A stretch of 64,000 bases of DNA from Phocoena phocoena (GCF_963924675.1 NC_089238.1:47138879-47202878), one strand, 5' to 3'; numbered from the stretch's first letter, positions 28,037-40,330 are shown. Translations and numbers: made by a program. The notes: generated from the letters alone by a model not told the origin.

Positions 28037-28628
28037 AACTTTTGTACAGCAAGGGAAACCATAAACAAAATGAAAAAAGAACCCGCAGAATGGGAGAAAA
28101 TATTTGCAAATGAAGCAACCAACAAGCGATTAATCTCCGAAATACATAAACAGCTCATGCAGCTCAACATCAACAAAACAAACAACCCAATCAAAAAATG
28201 GGTGAAAGATCTAAATAGATATTTCTCCAAAGAAGACATACAGATGGTCAAAAAGCAGATGAAAAGATGCTCAACATCGCTAATTATCAGAGAAATGCAA
28301 ATCAAAACTACAATGACATATCACCTCACACCAGTCAGGATGGCCATCATTTAAAAATCTACAAACAATAAATGCTAGAGAGGGTGTGGAAACAGGGAAC
28401 CATCCTACACTGTTGGTGAGAATGTAAATTGGTACAACCATATGGATAACAGTATGGAGGTTCCTTAAAAAACTAAATGTGATCCAGCAGTCCCACTCCT
28501 GGGCATTGACAGATGAATGGATAAAGAAGATGTGGTATACATATATACAACGGAACATTACCCAGCCATTAAAAAGAATGAAGTAATGCCATTTGCGTCA
28601 ACATGGATGGACCTAGAAATTATCATAC

Positions 28629-28856
28629 AGGGACTTCCCTGGTGGTCCAGTGGTAAGACTCTGTGCTCTCAATGCAGGAGGCCCAGGTTCGATCCCTGGT
28701 CAAGGAACTAGGTTCCACATGCATGCTGCAACTTAGAAGTCTGCATGCCACAACTAAGAAGACCACATGCCACAATAAACATCCTGTGCGCCACAACTAA
28801 GACCCGGTGCAGCCAAAATAAATACATACATATATACGTACATAAATAATTTTTTT
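28629..28856 (+). mobile_element. tRNA-derived SINE in L1 ORF2 end
   Basis: GGGACTTCCCTGGTGGTCCAG-type head and B box GGTTCGATCCC. It is bounded by the target duplication AAATTATCATAC (about 28617-28628 and 28857-28868). Confidence 0.88.
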
Positions 28857-30305
28857 AAATTATCATACTAAGTAACCCAAATAATGAAAGATAAATATCA
28901 TATGAGAGACCTTCAAGATGGCGGAAGAGTAAGATGTGGAGATCACCTTCCTCCGCACAAATACATCAGAAAAACATCTACATGTGGAACAACTCCACAG
29001 GATACCTACTGAATGCTGGCAGAAGACCTCAGACTTCCCAAAAGGCAAGAAACTCCCCCACGTACCTGGGTAGGGCAAAAGAAAAAAGAAAAAACAGAGA
29101 CAAAAGAATAGGGACAGGACCTGCACCAGTGGGAGGGAGCTGTGAAGGAGGAAAGGTTTCCACACCCTAGGAAGCCCGTTCACGGGCGGAGACTGCAGGT
29201 AGCGGAGGGGGGAAGCTTCAGAGCCACGGAGGAGAGCACAGCAACAGGGGTGCGGAGGGCAAAGCGGAGAGATGCCCGCACAGAGGATCGGTGCCGACCA
29301 GCACTCACCAGCCCGAGAGGCTTGTCTGCTCACCCGCCGGGGCAGGCGGGGCTGGGAGCTGAGGCTCGGGCTTCAGAGGTCAGATCCCAGGAAGAGGACC
29401 GGCAGCGTGAACACAGCCTAAAGGGGGCTAGTGTGCCACAGCTAGCCAGGAGGGAGTCTGGGAAAAGGTCTGGACCTGCCTAAGAGGCAAGAGACCATTG
29501 TCTTGGGGTGCTCGAGGAGAGGGGATTCAGAGCACTGCCTAAATGGGCTCCAGAGACGGGCGAGAGCCGTGGCTATCAGCGCGGACCCCAGAGACCGGCA
29601 TGAGATGCTAAGGCTGCTGCCGCAGCCACCAAGAAGCCTGTGTGCAAGCACAGGTCACTATCCACACCTCCCTTCCTGGGAGCCTGTGCAGCCTGCCACT
29701 GCCAGGATCGCGTGATCCAAGGACAACTTCCCCGGGAGAACACACAGCGCGCCTCAGGCTGGTGCAACGTCACGCCGGCCTCTGCCGCCACAGGCTCGCC
29801 CCGCATCCGCACCCCTCCCTCCCCCTGGCCTGAGTCAGCCAGAGCCCCCTAATCAGCTACTACTTTAACCCCGTCTTGTCTGAGAGAAGAACAGATGCCC
29901 TCAGGAGACCTACACGCAGAGGCGGGGCCGAATCCAAAGCTGAACCCCAGGAGCTGTGCAAACAAGGAAGAGAAAGGGAAATCTCTCCAGGCAGCCTCAG
30001 GAGCAGCAGATTAAACCGCCACAATCAACCTGACGTACCCTGCATCTGTGGAATACCTGAATAGACAACGAATCATCCCAAAATTGATATGATGGACTTT
30101 GGGAGCAATGATATATATTTTTTTTTCTCTCTTTTTGTGAATGTGTATGTGTATGTGTATGCTTCTTTGTGTGATTTTGTCTGTATAGCTTCACTTTTAC
30201 CAACTGTCCTAGGGTTCTGTCTGTCCGTTCTTTTTTATAGTATATTTTTAAACGCTTGTTATCATTAGTGGATTTGTTTTCTGGTTTGGTTGCTCTCTTC
30301 TTTCT

Positions 30306-30520
30306 TTCCTTCTTTTTTTTTTTTTTTTGCGGTATGCGGGCCTCTCACTGTTGTGGCCCCTCCCGTTGTGGAGCACAGACTCCGGACACGCAGGCTCAGC
30401 GGCCATGGCTCACGGGCCCAGCTGCTCTGCAGCATGTGGGATCTTCCCGGACCAGGGCACGAACCCGTGTCCCCTGCATCGGCAGGCGGACTCTCAACCA
30501 CCACGCCACCAGGGAAGTCC
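30306..30520 (-). mobile_element. CHR-type SINE, antisense, in L1 5' UTR
   Basis: A complete antisense copy with the perfect 11-bp target duplication CTCTTCTTTCT at 30295-30305 and 30521-30531. Confidence 0.92.
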
Positions 30521-32361
30521 CTCTTCTTTCTATTTTTAAAAATTTTTAAATTACCTTTTAATTTTAATTTTTAATAATTATTTTTTATGTTTTACTTTAA
30601 TAACTTTACTTAATTCTTTCTCTCTTTCTCCCTTTCTCCCTTTCCCTCTTTCTTTTCTCCCTTTTCTTCTGAGCCGTGTGGCTGACAGGCTCTAAGTGCT
30701 CTGCCTGGGTGTCAGGCCTGTGCCTCTGAGGTGGGAGAGCCGAATTCAGGACAGTGGTCCACCAGAGACCTCCCAGCTCCACATAATATCAAACAGAAAA
30801 AGCTCTCCCAGAGATCTCCATCACAACGCTAAACCCAGCTCCACTCAAAGACCAGCAGGCTACAGTGTTGGGCAACCTATGCCAGAAAACTAGCAAGACA
30901 GGAACACAACCCCACTGATTAGCAGACAGCTGCCTAAAATCACAATAAGGTCACAGACACCCCAAAACACACCACCGGACGCAGACCTGCCCAGCAGAAA
31001 GACAAGATCCAGCTTCATCCACCAGAACATAGGCACTAGTCCCCTCTACCAGGAAGCGTACACAACCCACTGAACCAACATTAGTCACTGGGGACAGACA
31101 CCAAAAACAACAACAACTACGAACTTGCAGCTTGTGAAAAGGAGACCCCTAACACAGTAAGTTAAGCAAAATGAGAAGACAGAGAAACACATGGCAGATG
31201 AAGGAGCAAGGTAAAAACCCACCAGACCAAACAAATGAAGAGGAAATAGGCAGTCTACCTGAAAAAGAATTCAGAGTAATATTAGTAAAGATGATCCGAT
31301 CTTGGAAATAGAATGGAGAAAACACAAGAAACGTTTAACAAGTACCTAGAAGAACTAAAGACCAAACAAACAAAGATGAACAACACAATAAATGAAATTA
31401 AAAATTCTCTAGAAGGAATCAATAGCAGAATAACAGGCAGAAGAACGGATAAGTGACCTGGAAGATAAAATACTGGAAATAACTACTGCAGATCAGAATA
31501 AAGAAAAAAGAATGAAAACAATTGAGGACAGACTCAGAGACCTCTGGAACAACATTAAATGCACCAACATTCGAATGATAGGGGTCCCAGAAGAAGAAGA
31601 GAAAAAGAAAGGGGCTGAGGGAAAGGAAATAGTTAATCAAGCCCAGGAAGCACAGAGAGTCCCATACGGGATAAATCCAAGGAGAAACACACCAAGACAC
31701 ATGTTAATCAAACTATCAAAAATTAAATACAATGAAAAAATATTAAAAGCAGCAAGCGAAAAACAACAAATAACATATAAGGGAATTCCCATAAGGTTAA
31801 CAGCTGATCTTTCAGGAAAAACTCTGCAAGCCAGAAGGGAGTGGCAGGACATATTTAAAGTGATGAAAGGGAAAGACCTACAACCAAGATTACTCTACCC
31901 AGCAAGGATCTCATTCAGATTCGACAGGGAAATTAAAACCTTTACAGACAAGCAAAAGCTAAGAGAATTCAGCACCACCAAACCAGCTTTACAACAAATG
32001 CTAAAGGAACTTCTCTAGGCAGGAAACACAAGAGAAGGAAAAGGCCTACAATAACAAACACAAAACAATTAAGAAAATGGTCATAGGAACATACATATCG
32101 ATAATTACCTTAAATGTAAATGAATTAAGTGCTCCAACCAAAAGACATAGACTGGCTGAATGGATACAAAAACAAGACCCATATATATGTCTACAAGAGA
32201 CCCACTTCAGACCTAGGGACACATACAGACTGAAAGTGAGGGGATGGAAACAGATGTTCCATGCAAATGGAAATCAAAAGAAAGCTGGAGTAGCAATTCT
32301 CATATCAGACAAATAGACTTTAAAATAAAGACTATTACAAGAGATAAAGAAGGACACTACA

Positions 32362-32564
32362 GGGCTTCCCTGGTGGCATAGTGGTTGAGAGTCTGCCTGC
32401 CGATGCAGGAGACACGGGTTTGTGCCCTGGTCCGGGAAGATCCCACATGTTGCGGAGAGGCTAGGCCCATGAGCCATGGCCACTGAGCCTGCAAGTCCAG
32501 AACCTGTGCTCCGCAACAGGAGAGGCCACAACAGTAAGAGACCTGCGTATTGAAAAAAAAAAAA
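32362..32564 (+). mobile_element. CHR-type SINE in L1 endonuclease region
   Basis: GGGCTTCCCTGGTGGCATAG head and a poly-A tail, flanked by the perfect duplication AGGACACTACA (32351-32361, 32565-32575). It interrupts ORF2 of the fourth L1. Confidence 0.92.
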
Positions 32565-33432
32565 AGGACACTACATAATGATCAAGAGATCAATCCAAGA
32601 AGAAGATATAACAATTGTAAATATTTATGCACTCAACATTGGAGCACCTCAATACATAAGGCAAATGCTAACAGCCATAAAAGGGGAAATTGACAGTAAC
32701 ACAATCATAGTTGGGGACTTTAACACCCCACTTTCATGAATGGACAGATCATCCAAAATGAAAATAAATAAGGAAACACAAGCTTTAAATGATACATTAA
32801 ACAAGATGGACTTAATTGATATTTATAGAACATTCCATCCGAAAACAACAGAATACACTTTCTTCTCATGGAACATTCTCCAGGATAGATCATATCTTGG
32901 ATCACAAATCAAGCCTTGATTAATTTAAGAAAATTAAAATCATATAAATTATCTTTTCCGACCACAATGCTATGAGACTAGATATCAATTACAGGAAAAA
33001 AATCTGTAAAAAATACAAACACATGGAGGCTAAACAATACACTACTTAATAACCAAGAGATCACTGAAGAAATCAAAGAGGAAATCAAAAAATACCTAGA
33101 AACAAATGACAATGAAAACATGATGACCCAAAACCTATCAGATGCAGCAAAAGCAGTTCTAAGAGGGAAGTTTATAGCAATACAGTTCTACCTTAATGAA
33201 CAAGAAACATCTCAAATAGACAACTGAGTAACAACTGGCACTGCAGAAATACAAAGGATCCTGAGAGATTACTACAAGCAACTATATGCCAATAAAATGG
33301 ACAACCTGGAAGAAATGGACAAATTCTTAGAAAAGCACAACCTTCCAAGACTGAACCAGGAAGAAACAGAAAATATAAACAGACCAATCACAAGCACTGA
33401 CACTGAGACTGTGATTAAAAATCTTCCAACAA

Positions 33433-33646
33433 GCAGCCGCAAGGCACAGGGATATTAGCTCGGTGCTTTGTGACAGCCTGGAAGGGTGGGATGGGGAGAG
33501 TGGGAGGGAGGGAGACGCAAGAGGGAAGACATATGGGAACATATGTATATGTATAGCTGATTCACTTTGTTGTAAAGCAGAAACTAACACACCATTGTAA
33601 AGCAATTATACCCCAATAAAGATGTTTAAAAAAAAAAAAAAAAAAA
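33433..33646 (+). mobile_element. 5'-truncated L1 3' UTR inserted in L1 ORF2
   Basis: About 214 bp of L1 3' end (GCAGCCGCAAGGCACAGGG ... CCAATAAAGATG, poly-A) lie inside the RT region. They are flanked by the 12-bp duplication ATCTTCCAACAA (33421-33432 and 33647-33658), showing target-primed reverse transcription of a younger L1. Confidence 0.92.
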
Positions 33647-35041
33647 ATCTTCCAACAAACAAAACCTCAGGACCAGATGGCTTCACAGGTGAATTCTATC
33701 AAACATTTATAGAAGAGCTAACACCTATCCTTCTCAAACTCCTCCAAAATATAGCAGAGGGAGGAACACTCCCAAACTCATTCTACAAGGCCACCATCAC
33801 CCTGATACCAAAACCAGACAAAGATTTCACAAAGAAAGAAAACTACAGGCCAATATCACTGATGAACATAGATGTAAAATTCCTCAATAAAATACTAGCA
33901 AACAGAATCCAACAGCACATTAAAAGGATCACACACCATGATCAAGTGGGGTTTATCCCAGGAATGCAAGGATTCTTCAATATATGCAAATCAATAAATG
34001 TGATACACCCTATTAACAAATTGAACAATAAAAACCATATGATCATCTCAATAGATGCAGAAAAAGCTTTTGACAAAATTCAACACCCATTTATGATAAA
34101 AACCCTGCAGAAAGTAGGCATAGAGGGAACTTTCCTCAACATAATAAAGGCCATATATGACAAACCCACAGCCAACATCGTTCTCAATGGTAAAAAACTG
34201 AAACCATTTCCAGTAAGATCAGGAACAAGACAAGGTTGCCCACTCTCACCACTATTATTCAACACAGTTTTGGAAGTTTTAGCCACAGCAATCAGAGAAG
34301 AAAAAGAAATAAAAGGAATCCAAATCGGAAAAGAAGAAGTAAAGCTGTCACTGTTTGCAGATGACATGATACCATATATAGGGAATCCTAAAGATGCTAC
34401 CAGAAAACTACTAGAGCTAATCAGTGAATTTGGTAAAGTAGCAGGATACAAAATTAATGCACAGAAATCTCTTGCATTCCTAAACACTAATGATGAAAAC
34501 TCTGAAACAGAAATTAAGGAAACACCCACATTTACCATTGCAACAAAAAGAATAAAATACCTAAAAATAAACCTACCTAAGGAGACAAAAGACCTGTATG
34601 CAGAAAACTATGACACTGATGAAAGAAATTAAAGATGATACAAACAGATGGAGAGATATACCATGTTCTTGGATTGGAAGAATCAACATTGTGAGAATGA
34701 CTATACTACCCAAAGCAATCTACAGTTCAATGCAATCCCTATCCAACTACCAATGGCATTTTTCACAGAACTAGAACAAAAAATTTCACAATTTGTATAG
34801 AAACACAAAAGATCCCGAATAGCCTAAGCAATCTTGAGAAAGAAAAACGGAGCTGGAGGAATCAGGCTCCCAGACATCAGACTATACTACAAAGCTACAG
34901 TAATCAAGATAGTATGGTACTGGCATAAAAGCAGAAATATAGACCAATGGAACAGGATAGAAAGCCCAGAGATAAACCCATGCACATATGGTCACCTTAT
35001 TTTTGATAAAGGAAGCAAGGATATACAATGGAGAAAAGACA

Positions 35042-35175
35042 GGGCTTCCCTGGTGGCACAGTGGTTGAGAGTCTGCCTGCCGATGCAGGGGATGCAGGTT
35101 CATGCCCCGGTCCGGGAAGATCCCACATGCCACAGAGCAGCTAGGCCCGTGAGCCATGGCCAAAAAAAAAACTAA
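35042..35175 (+). mobile_element. Truncated CHR-type SINE
   Basis: The 5' half of a CHR SINE ends at GAGCCATGGCC and passes straight into A(10). Flanks share an AAAGACAG duplication (to 35041 and 35178-35185). The body after GCCATGGCC is missing. Confidence 0.87.
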
Positions 35176-36576
35176 GGAAAGACAGCCTCTTCAATAAGTG
35201 GCGCTGGGAAAACTGGACAGATACATGTAAAAGAATGAAATTAGAACACTCCCTAACACCATACTCAAATATAAACTCAAAATGGATTAAAGACCTAAAT
35301 GTAAGGCCAGACACTATAAAACTCCTAGAGGAAAACATAGGCAGAACACTCTGTGACATAAATCACAGCAAGATCCTTTTTGACCCACCTCCTAGAGAAA
35401 TGGAAATAAAAACAAAAATAAACAAATGGGACCTAATGAAACTTAAAAGCTTTTGCACAGCAAAGGAAACCAATAACAAGACAAAAACCTCAGAATGGGA
35501 GAAAATATTTGCAAACGAAGCAACTGACAAAGGATTAATCTCCAAAATATACAAGCAACTCATGCAGCTCAATATCAAAAAAACAAACAACCCAATCCAA
35601 AAATGGGCAGAAGACCTAAACAGACATTTCTCCAAAGAAGATATACAGATTGCCAACAAACATGTGAAAGGATGCCCAACAACACTAACCATTAGAGAAA
35701 TGCAAATCAAAACTATAATGAGGTATCACCTCACACAGGTCAGAATGGCCATCATCAAAAAATCTGCAAACAATAAATGCTGGAGAGGGTGTGAAGAAAA
35801 GGGAACCCTCTTGCACTGTTGGTGGGAATGTAAATTGATACAGCCACTACGGAGAACAGTATGGAGGTTCCTCAAAAAACTAAAAACAGAACTACCATAC
35901 GACCCAGCAATCCCAACACTGGGCATATACCCTGAGAAAACCATAATTCAAAAAGAGTCATGTACCACAATGTTCACTGCAGCTCTATTTACAATAGCCA
36001 GGAGATGGAAGCAACCTAAGTGTCCATCCACAGATGAATGGATAAAGAAGATGTGGCACATATATACAATGGAATATTCCTCAGCCATAAAAAGAAACGA
36101 AATTGAGTTATCTGTAGTGAGGTAGATGGACCTAGAGTCTGTCATACAGAGTGAAGTAAGTCAGAAAGAGAAAAACAAATACCGTATGCTAACACATATA
36201 TATGGAATCTGAAAAAAAAAAGGGTTATCAAGAACCTAGGGGCAGGACAGGAATAAAGACACAGACGTAGAGAACGGACTTGAAGACTGGGGAGGGGTAA
36301 GGGTAAGCTGGGACGAAGTGAGAGAGTGGCATGGACTTATACACACTACCAAATGTAAAACAGATAGCTTGTGGGAAGCAGTCGCATAGCACAGGGAGAT
36401 CAGCTCAGTGCTTTGTGACCACCTAGAGGGGTGGGATAGGCAGGGTGGGAGGGAGACGCAAGAGGGAGGAGCTATGGGGATATATGTACATCTGTATAGC
36501 TGATTCACTTTGTTATAAAGCAGAAACTAACACACCATTTTAAAGCAATTATACTCCAATAAAGATGTTAAAATAT

Positions 36577-36766
36577 ATATATATGATATCACTTATATGT
36601 GGAATCTAAAAAAAATAATAATAATACAAATGAACTTATTTCCAAAACAGAGACTCACAGACATGGAAAACAATCTTATGGTTACCAAAGGGGAAAGGGA
36701 GGTGGGGTGGAGGGATAAATTAGGAGGTTGGGATTAACATATACACACTGCTATATATAAAGCAGA
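36577..36766 (+). mobile_element. Third L1 3' UTR, continued
   Basis: GATATCACTTATATGTGGAA and ACAGAGACTCACAGACATGG are L1 3' UTR phrases that pick up where 28906 stopped. It is split again by the U6 chimera and ends at 37017-37205. Confidence 0.75.
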
Positions 36767-36873
36767 GTGCTCGCCTTGGCAACACATATATTAAAATTGG
36801 AAGGATACAGAGAAGATTAGCATGGCCCCTGCACAAGGAAGACCCACAAATTCATGAAGTGTTTGATATTTTT
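36767..36873 (+). pseudogene. RNU6: U6 snRNA pseudogene (5' part of a chimera)
   Basis: Starts GTGCTCGCCTTGGCAACACA and contains ACAGAGAAGATTAGCATGGC and a CCCCTGC-CAAGG segment before ATATTTTT, the full 107-nt length of U6 with about ten differences from the functional RNA. No U6 promoter (DSE/PSE/TATA) is visible upstream, only L1 sequence, so it is a retrocopy and not a working snRNA gene. Confidence 0.9.
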
Positions 36874-37016
36874 GTTCAGAAAACATAATGAAGATGAAGA
36901 TTCACCAAACGAGCTCTATATGTTGGTTACCTATGTTCCTGTCACCACTTTGAAAAATCTACAGTTAATGTGGATGAACACTAACTGCTGATTGTCAAAT
37001 AAAATTATAGAACTGC
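36874..37016 (+). pseudogene. mRNA 3' end fused to the U6 copy
   Basis: Immediately after U6 comes non-L1 sequence with a short coding-like tail (about 36887-36985; residues such as [11 protein letters not shown] then LVTYVPVTT), a stop, AATAAA (about 37000-37005), and an A-rich tail of A/AATAA units. L1 3' UTR then resumes at ACAACAAGGACCTACTGTAT. It looks like a 3'-terminal mRNA fragment copied together with U6. I do not recognise the parent gene with certainty. Confidence 0.7.
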
Positions 37017-37205
37017 AAAAAAATAAATAAAATAAAATAAACAACAAGGACCTACTGTATAGCACAGGGAGCTATACTCAATATTTTGTAATAATCTATA
37101 AGGGAAGAGAATCTGAAGAAGTACATATATATATATATATAATCACTGTGCTGTACAACTGAAACTAACATATTGTATCACTAAATCAACTACACTTTAA
37201 TTTTT
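37017..37205 (+). mobile_element. Third L1 3' terminal part
   Basis: CAACAAGGACCTACTGTATA through ACTAAATCAACTACACTTTAA is the L1 3' end, with a (TA)n run at 37124-37141. It completes the L1 that began at 23319. Confidence 0.75.
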
Positions 37206-37224
37206 TAAAAAACAACAAGAACAA

Positions 37225-38370
37225 CAAAAAAGTCTTAGGAGCTCTGTGCCAGAAATGGGGATGAGGATCAAATATTTCTTTATTATAAATCACAGTTTCA
37301 CAGTTGTCAACCAAGAAATAGTGCAGGAGGCTGCAAATAAGAAACGAGTTGACTGGGCGTCCTAAGAATTGCAATTCAGGAGACACAGATTCAAGCAAAA
37401 CCAAAAGAGTGTTTCCAGGCAGAGTCACAGCTTACAGAGGCAAAAAGCCACAAAGTTAAAAGGTGCCTGGCAAGAATTGTGATCAACTCTGACACAAGTT
37501 GGAAAACATTTGTCCTTAAGGAATCACAAGTTATTTTAGGGTAGGGTCCAGTAAGTAGATAGGCTATCATGAGTTATTTTAGGGTAAGGGTCTGATAAGT
37601 ATCTTGAGTTTCTGGCAGATGTTCTGAATGACTCCATTAGGACAGTAAGTGGTCAAAAGGTCAGATTCCATCCAGGCTGAGATGTGTATAAGCCACATTT
37701 CCTTAATGGCCTCCAGGCTCTCTTAGCAATGGCAACTCCATTTTGCTTTTCCTTTCACACAGTCCAGCCCTTGGTCTTCAAACATGAATCCTTTATAACA
37801 AAACAATCTTAAAAGTCAAAAGATACTGGCACATTACTAGAATCCCATTTAGTTATTAATAAGTATCCAGTCCACCAGGATTTCATATGAAAATGTCTAC
37901 CACAGTGAGGTGGAAACCGAGGGCAGTCAAGAGTTCGATCCCTTAAACTCTAACTTGTTTGGTAACATCCCATAACCTGCCCTTACCAATCAAGCTTGTC
38001 TTAAATGTTCCTGCAAATTGTATACCCTCCAAGCTTCACATAGCTTAGACACATAGCTTATGGTAAGACTCCTTTAACCACCCCCAACAGATAACACCTG
38101 TGATACAAGGGTCACTATAGTAATGGTTAGTTTGTTTTTCAGGAACATGGAGTTAGTCTTGCCAAGTTCAAACTGACTGGCACCATGGACCCTCCTGCTG
38201 GGCCTGCACAAGTGTCCAATGGATGACTTTTTGATGTCAGGGCCAAAATCTCCACCCTCAGATCATGCTAACACCACCATTTTCTGAACATGCACCCCTG
38301 AAGAAGCATGTAACTCAGATATGCCTGTACAGAGCAGCCAGTACTTCACCTTTTTCCTGCCTCCAATCAG
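37225..38370. mobile_element. Ancient LTR end plus unclassified sequence
   Basis: AGTCTTAGGAGCTCTGTGCC, followed by the AAATATTTCTTTATTATAA-like stretch, matches 46011-46070, the end of an ancient LTR. The rest to 38370 lacks recognisable genes and is probably retroviral-derived or intergenic. The family is uncertain. Confidence 0.45.
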
Positions 38371-38452
38371 CTGGAAAGTCAGCTGATAGCTTTCTGGGAG
38401 TTCCCTTGTACATAACTTGTTGCTTTTCCCTTGCTGCTTTTAAGATTCTCTG

Positions 38453-38757
38453 TTTTTTTTTCGTTTGTTTTTTTGTAATTTATTTATTTATTTTTGGCTG
38501 TGTTGGGTCTTCGTTTCTGTGCGAGGACTTTCTGTAGTCGCGGCGAGTGGGGGCCACTCTTCATCGCAGTGCACAGGCCTCTCACTGTCGCGGCCTCTCT
38601 TGTTGCGGAGCACAGGCTCCAGACGTGCAGGCTCAGTAGTTGTGGCGCACGGGCCTAGTTGCTCCGCAGCATGTGGGATCTTCCCAGACCAGGGCTCGAA
38701 CCCATGTCCCCTGCATTGGCAGGCAGATTCTCAACCACTGTGCCACCAGGGAAGCCC
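38453..38757 (-). mobile_element. CHR-type SINE, antisense
   Basis: Long-subtype antisense copy ending ACCAGGGAAGCCC. The duplication AGATTCTCTGTTTTT lies on both sides (from 38443 and from 38758). Confidence 0.9.
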
Positions 38758-39286
38758 AGATTCTCTGTTTTTAATTTTTGCCATTTTAATTACAGTGTGT
38801 CTTGATGTGATTCTCTTTGGCTTGATTCTGTTTGGGACTCTCTGTGCTTCTTGGACCTGAATGTCTGTTTCCTTTCCCAGGTTAGGAAAGTTTTCAGTTA
38901 CTCTATCTTCAAACACATTCTCGGTCCCTTTCTCTCTCTCTTCTCCTTCTGGGATCTCTATCATGTGAATTTTAGCATGCTTGATGTTGTCCCAAATTCT
39001 CTTAAAACTGTCCTCACTTCTTTTTATTTTTTCTGTTCAGCTTCAGTGATTTCCATTACTGTCTTCCAGCTCACTGATCTGTTCCTCTGTCATCTAATCT
39101 ACTTTTGTTCCTTCTAGTGTATTTTTATTTCAGTTATTGTATTCTTTAGCTCTGTTTGGTTCTTCTTTATAAGTATAAAGGCTCTTTGTTTAACTCTCTG
39201 TTAAACTTTTCACTGTTTTCATCCATTCATCTCTCGAGTTCTTTGATCATCTTTATGATACTTACCTTGAACTTTGTTGTTGTTGT

Positions 39287-39377
39287 TGTTGGCCGCATTG
39301 GGTCTTCGTTGCTGCACGTGGGCTTTCTCTGGTTGTAGCAGGTGGGGGCTACTCTTCATTGCGGTGTGCAAGCCTTT
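39287..39377 (-). mobile_element. CHR-type SINE tail fragment, antisense
   Basis: GGCCGCATTGGGTCTTCGTT through CATTGCGGTGTGCAAGCC is only the tail half of the long subtype. L1 antisense sequence resumes after it. Confidence 0.8.
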
Positions 39378-39699
39378 TTTTAGTTCTTCTTCTGGGGTTT
39401 TATCCTGTTCCTTTGTTTGGAACATGTTCCTCTTGCCACATCATTTTGCTGTTTTTATTTCTGTGTATCTGGTACATTGGTATTATTTCCTGACCTTGGA
39501 GATGTGGCCTTTTGTAGGAGATGTCCTAAGCCTCCCAGCAGCACACTCCCCTCTGGTCACCAGAGTTATGTGCCCTAGGGGTGCCCCTATGTCCACGAGG
39601 GCTGCGTGGGTCCTTCTGTTGTGGTGGGTTGACTATGTGGGTGGTCTGCTAGGCGTGGCTGGCCCCTGGTCCAGTTGGTTGCCAGGTCCTCCTTGTGCA

Positions 39700-40330
39700 G
39701 AGGCTGCCAGCCATGGTTCCCAGGGCTGGGTCACAGGCAGCTGGCGGTGGAAGCCTGGGGGTGGGGGGTCCCAGGGCTACTGCTGGCCCACTGGTGGGCA
39801 GAATGAGGTTCTAGGGTGAGTAGCTGTGGGGCTGGGGCTCCCAGGTCCATTGCCACCCTTCTGGCGGTTAGGGTCAGTTCCCGACATGGCTGACTGCAGG
39901 TTCCGGGATGTCCCAAAGCTGGACTTGGCCCACTGGTGAGTGGGGCTGGAAACTGGAGTGGCTGGCTGAGGAGTGCAAGGTGTCTCAGAGCTGCTGTTGG
40001 CTTGCTGGTGGGCACAGCTGGGGCCCAAGGAGCCCTGGGGCTGGTGTGTTAGTTGGGTCCTGACAAGGCCAGCTGCAGAGCTGCAGTGATCCTGGGGCTG
40101 GTGCCCACCCACCAGTGGGTGAAACCAAGTCCTGGGGCCAGTACTAGCCCACCAGCATACAGAGTCAGGTCCTGGGATCTCTGGCTGCAGGGGTCCCAGA
40201 GCTGGTGTCGGCCCACTGGTGGGTGGGGCTGAGGCCCAGGGGGTCCTGGGTCTAGCGCTGGATTGCTGGTGGGTGGATCCAGGTCCCAGGGTCTCTGGCT
40301 GCAGGCCCCTGGGGGTCCCTGAATTTGAAC
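39700..40330. repeat. Degenerate minisatellite in L1 5' UTR
   Basis: About nine diverged units of roughly 60-75 bp share the core CCCACTGGTGGGT and GGTCCTGGGGC. It lies in the antisense L1 5' UTR and is probably the array of promoter-type repeats of that old L1 subfamily. Confidence 0.65.

Larger units (their letters stand above)
23319..28906 (+). mobile_element. L1 (third), 5'-truncated, continued at 36577-37205
   Basis: A partial 5' UTR is followed by ORF1 (main open piece 23774-24310) and a fragmented ORF2: endonuclease 24660-25385, middle 25474-26163, RT 26396-26767 with FADDMILY, and C-terminal pieces to about 28620. Frameshifts and stops make it inactive. Two SINEs (27666-28036, 28629-28856) lie inside. 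The 3' UTR is cut at 28906 by another L1 and resumes at 36577 with GATATCACTTATATGTGGAA. Confidence 0.82.
28907..36576 (+). mobile_element. Near-full-length L1 (fourth)
   Basis: The 5' end reads CTTCAAGATGGCGGAAGAGT. A GC-rich 5' UTR runs to about 31180, ORF1 about 31200-32018 (open tail 31512-32018), ORF2 about 32070-36125 (RT open frame 33622-34632 with FADDMIPY; C-terminal open frame 35235-36125), then a 3' UTR ending CCAATAAAGATGTTAAAA. About 7.7 kb including insertions. ORF1 and ORF2 are both broken by stops and by four insertions (30306, 32362, 33433, 35042), so it is inactive. It sits inside the 3' UTR of the third L1. Confidence 0.85.
38371..40330 (-). mobile_element. Old L1, antisense (ORF1 and 5' UTR)
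   Basis: Antisense ORF1-type sequence (about 38800-39470, with the mirrored coiled-coil/RRM region) is followed by a GC-rich 5' UTR (39480-40330). It is interrupted by SINE material at 38453-38757 and 39287-39377. No intact frame. Confidence 0.65.

Noticed and set aside
36767..36873. A functional U6 snRNA gene
   Set aside because: It has about ten changes from U6, no upstream DSE/PSE/TATA, and lies within L1 with an mRNA tail attached.
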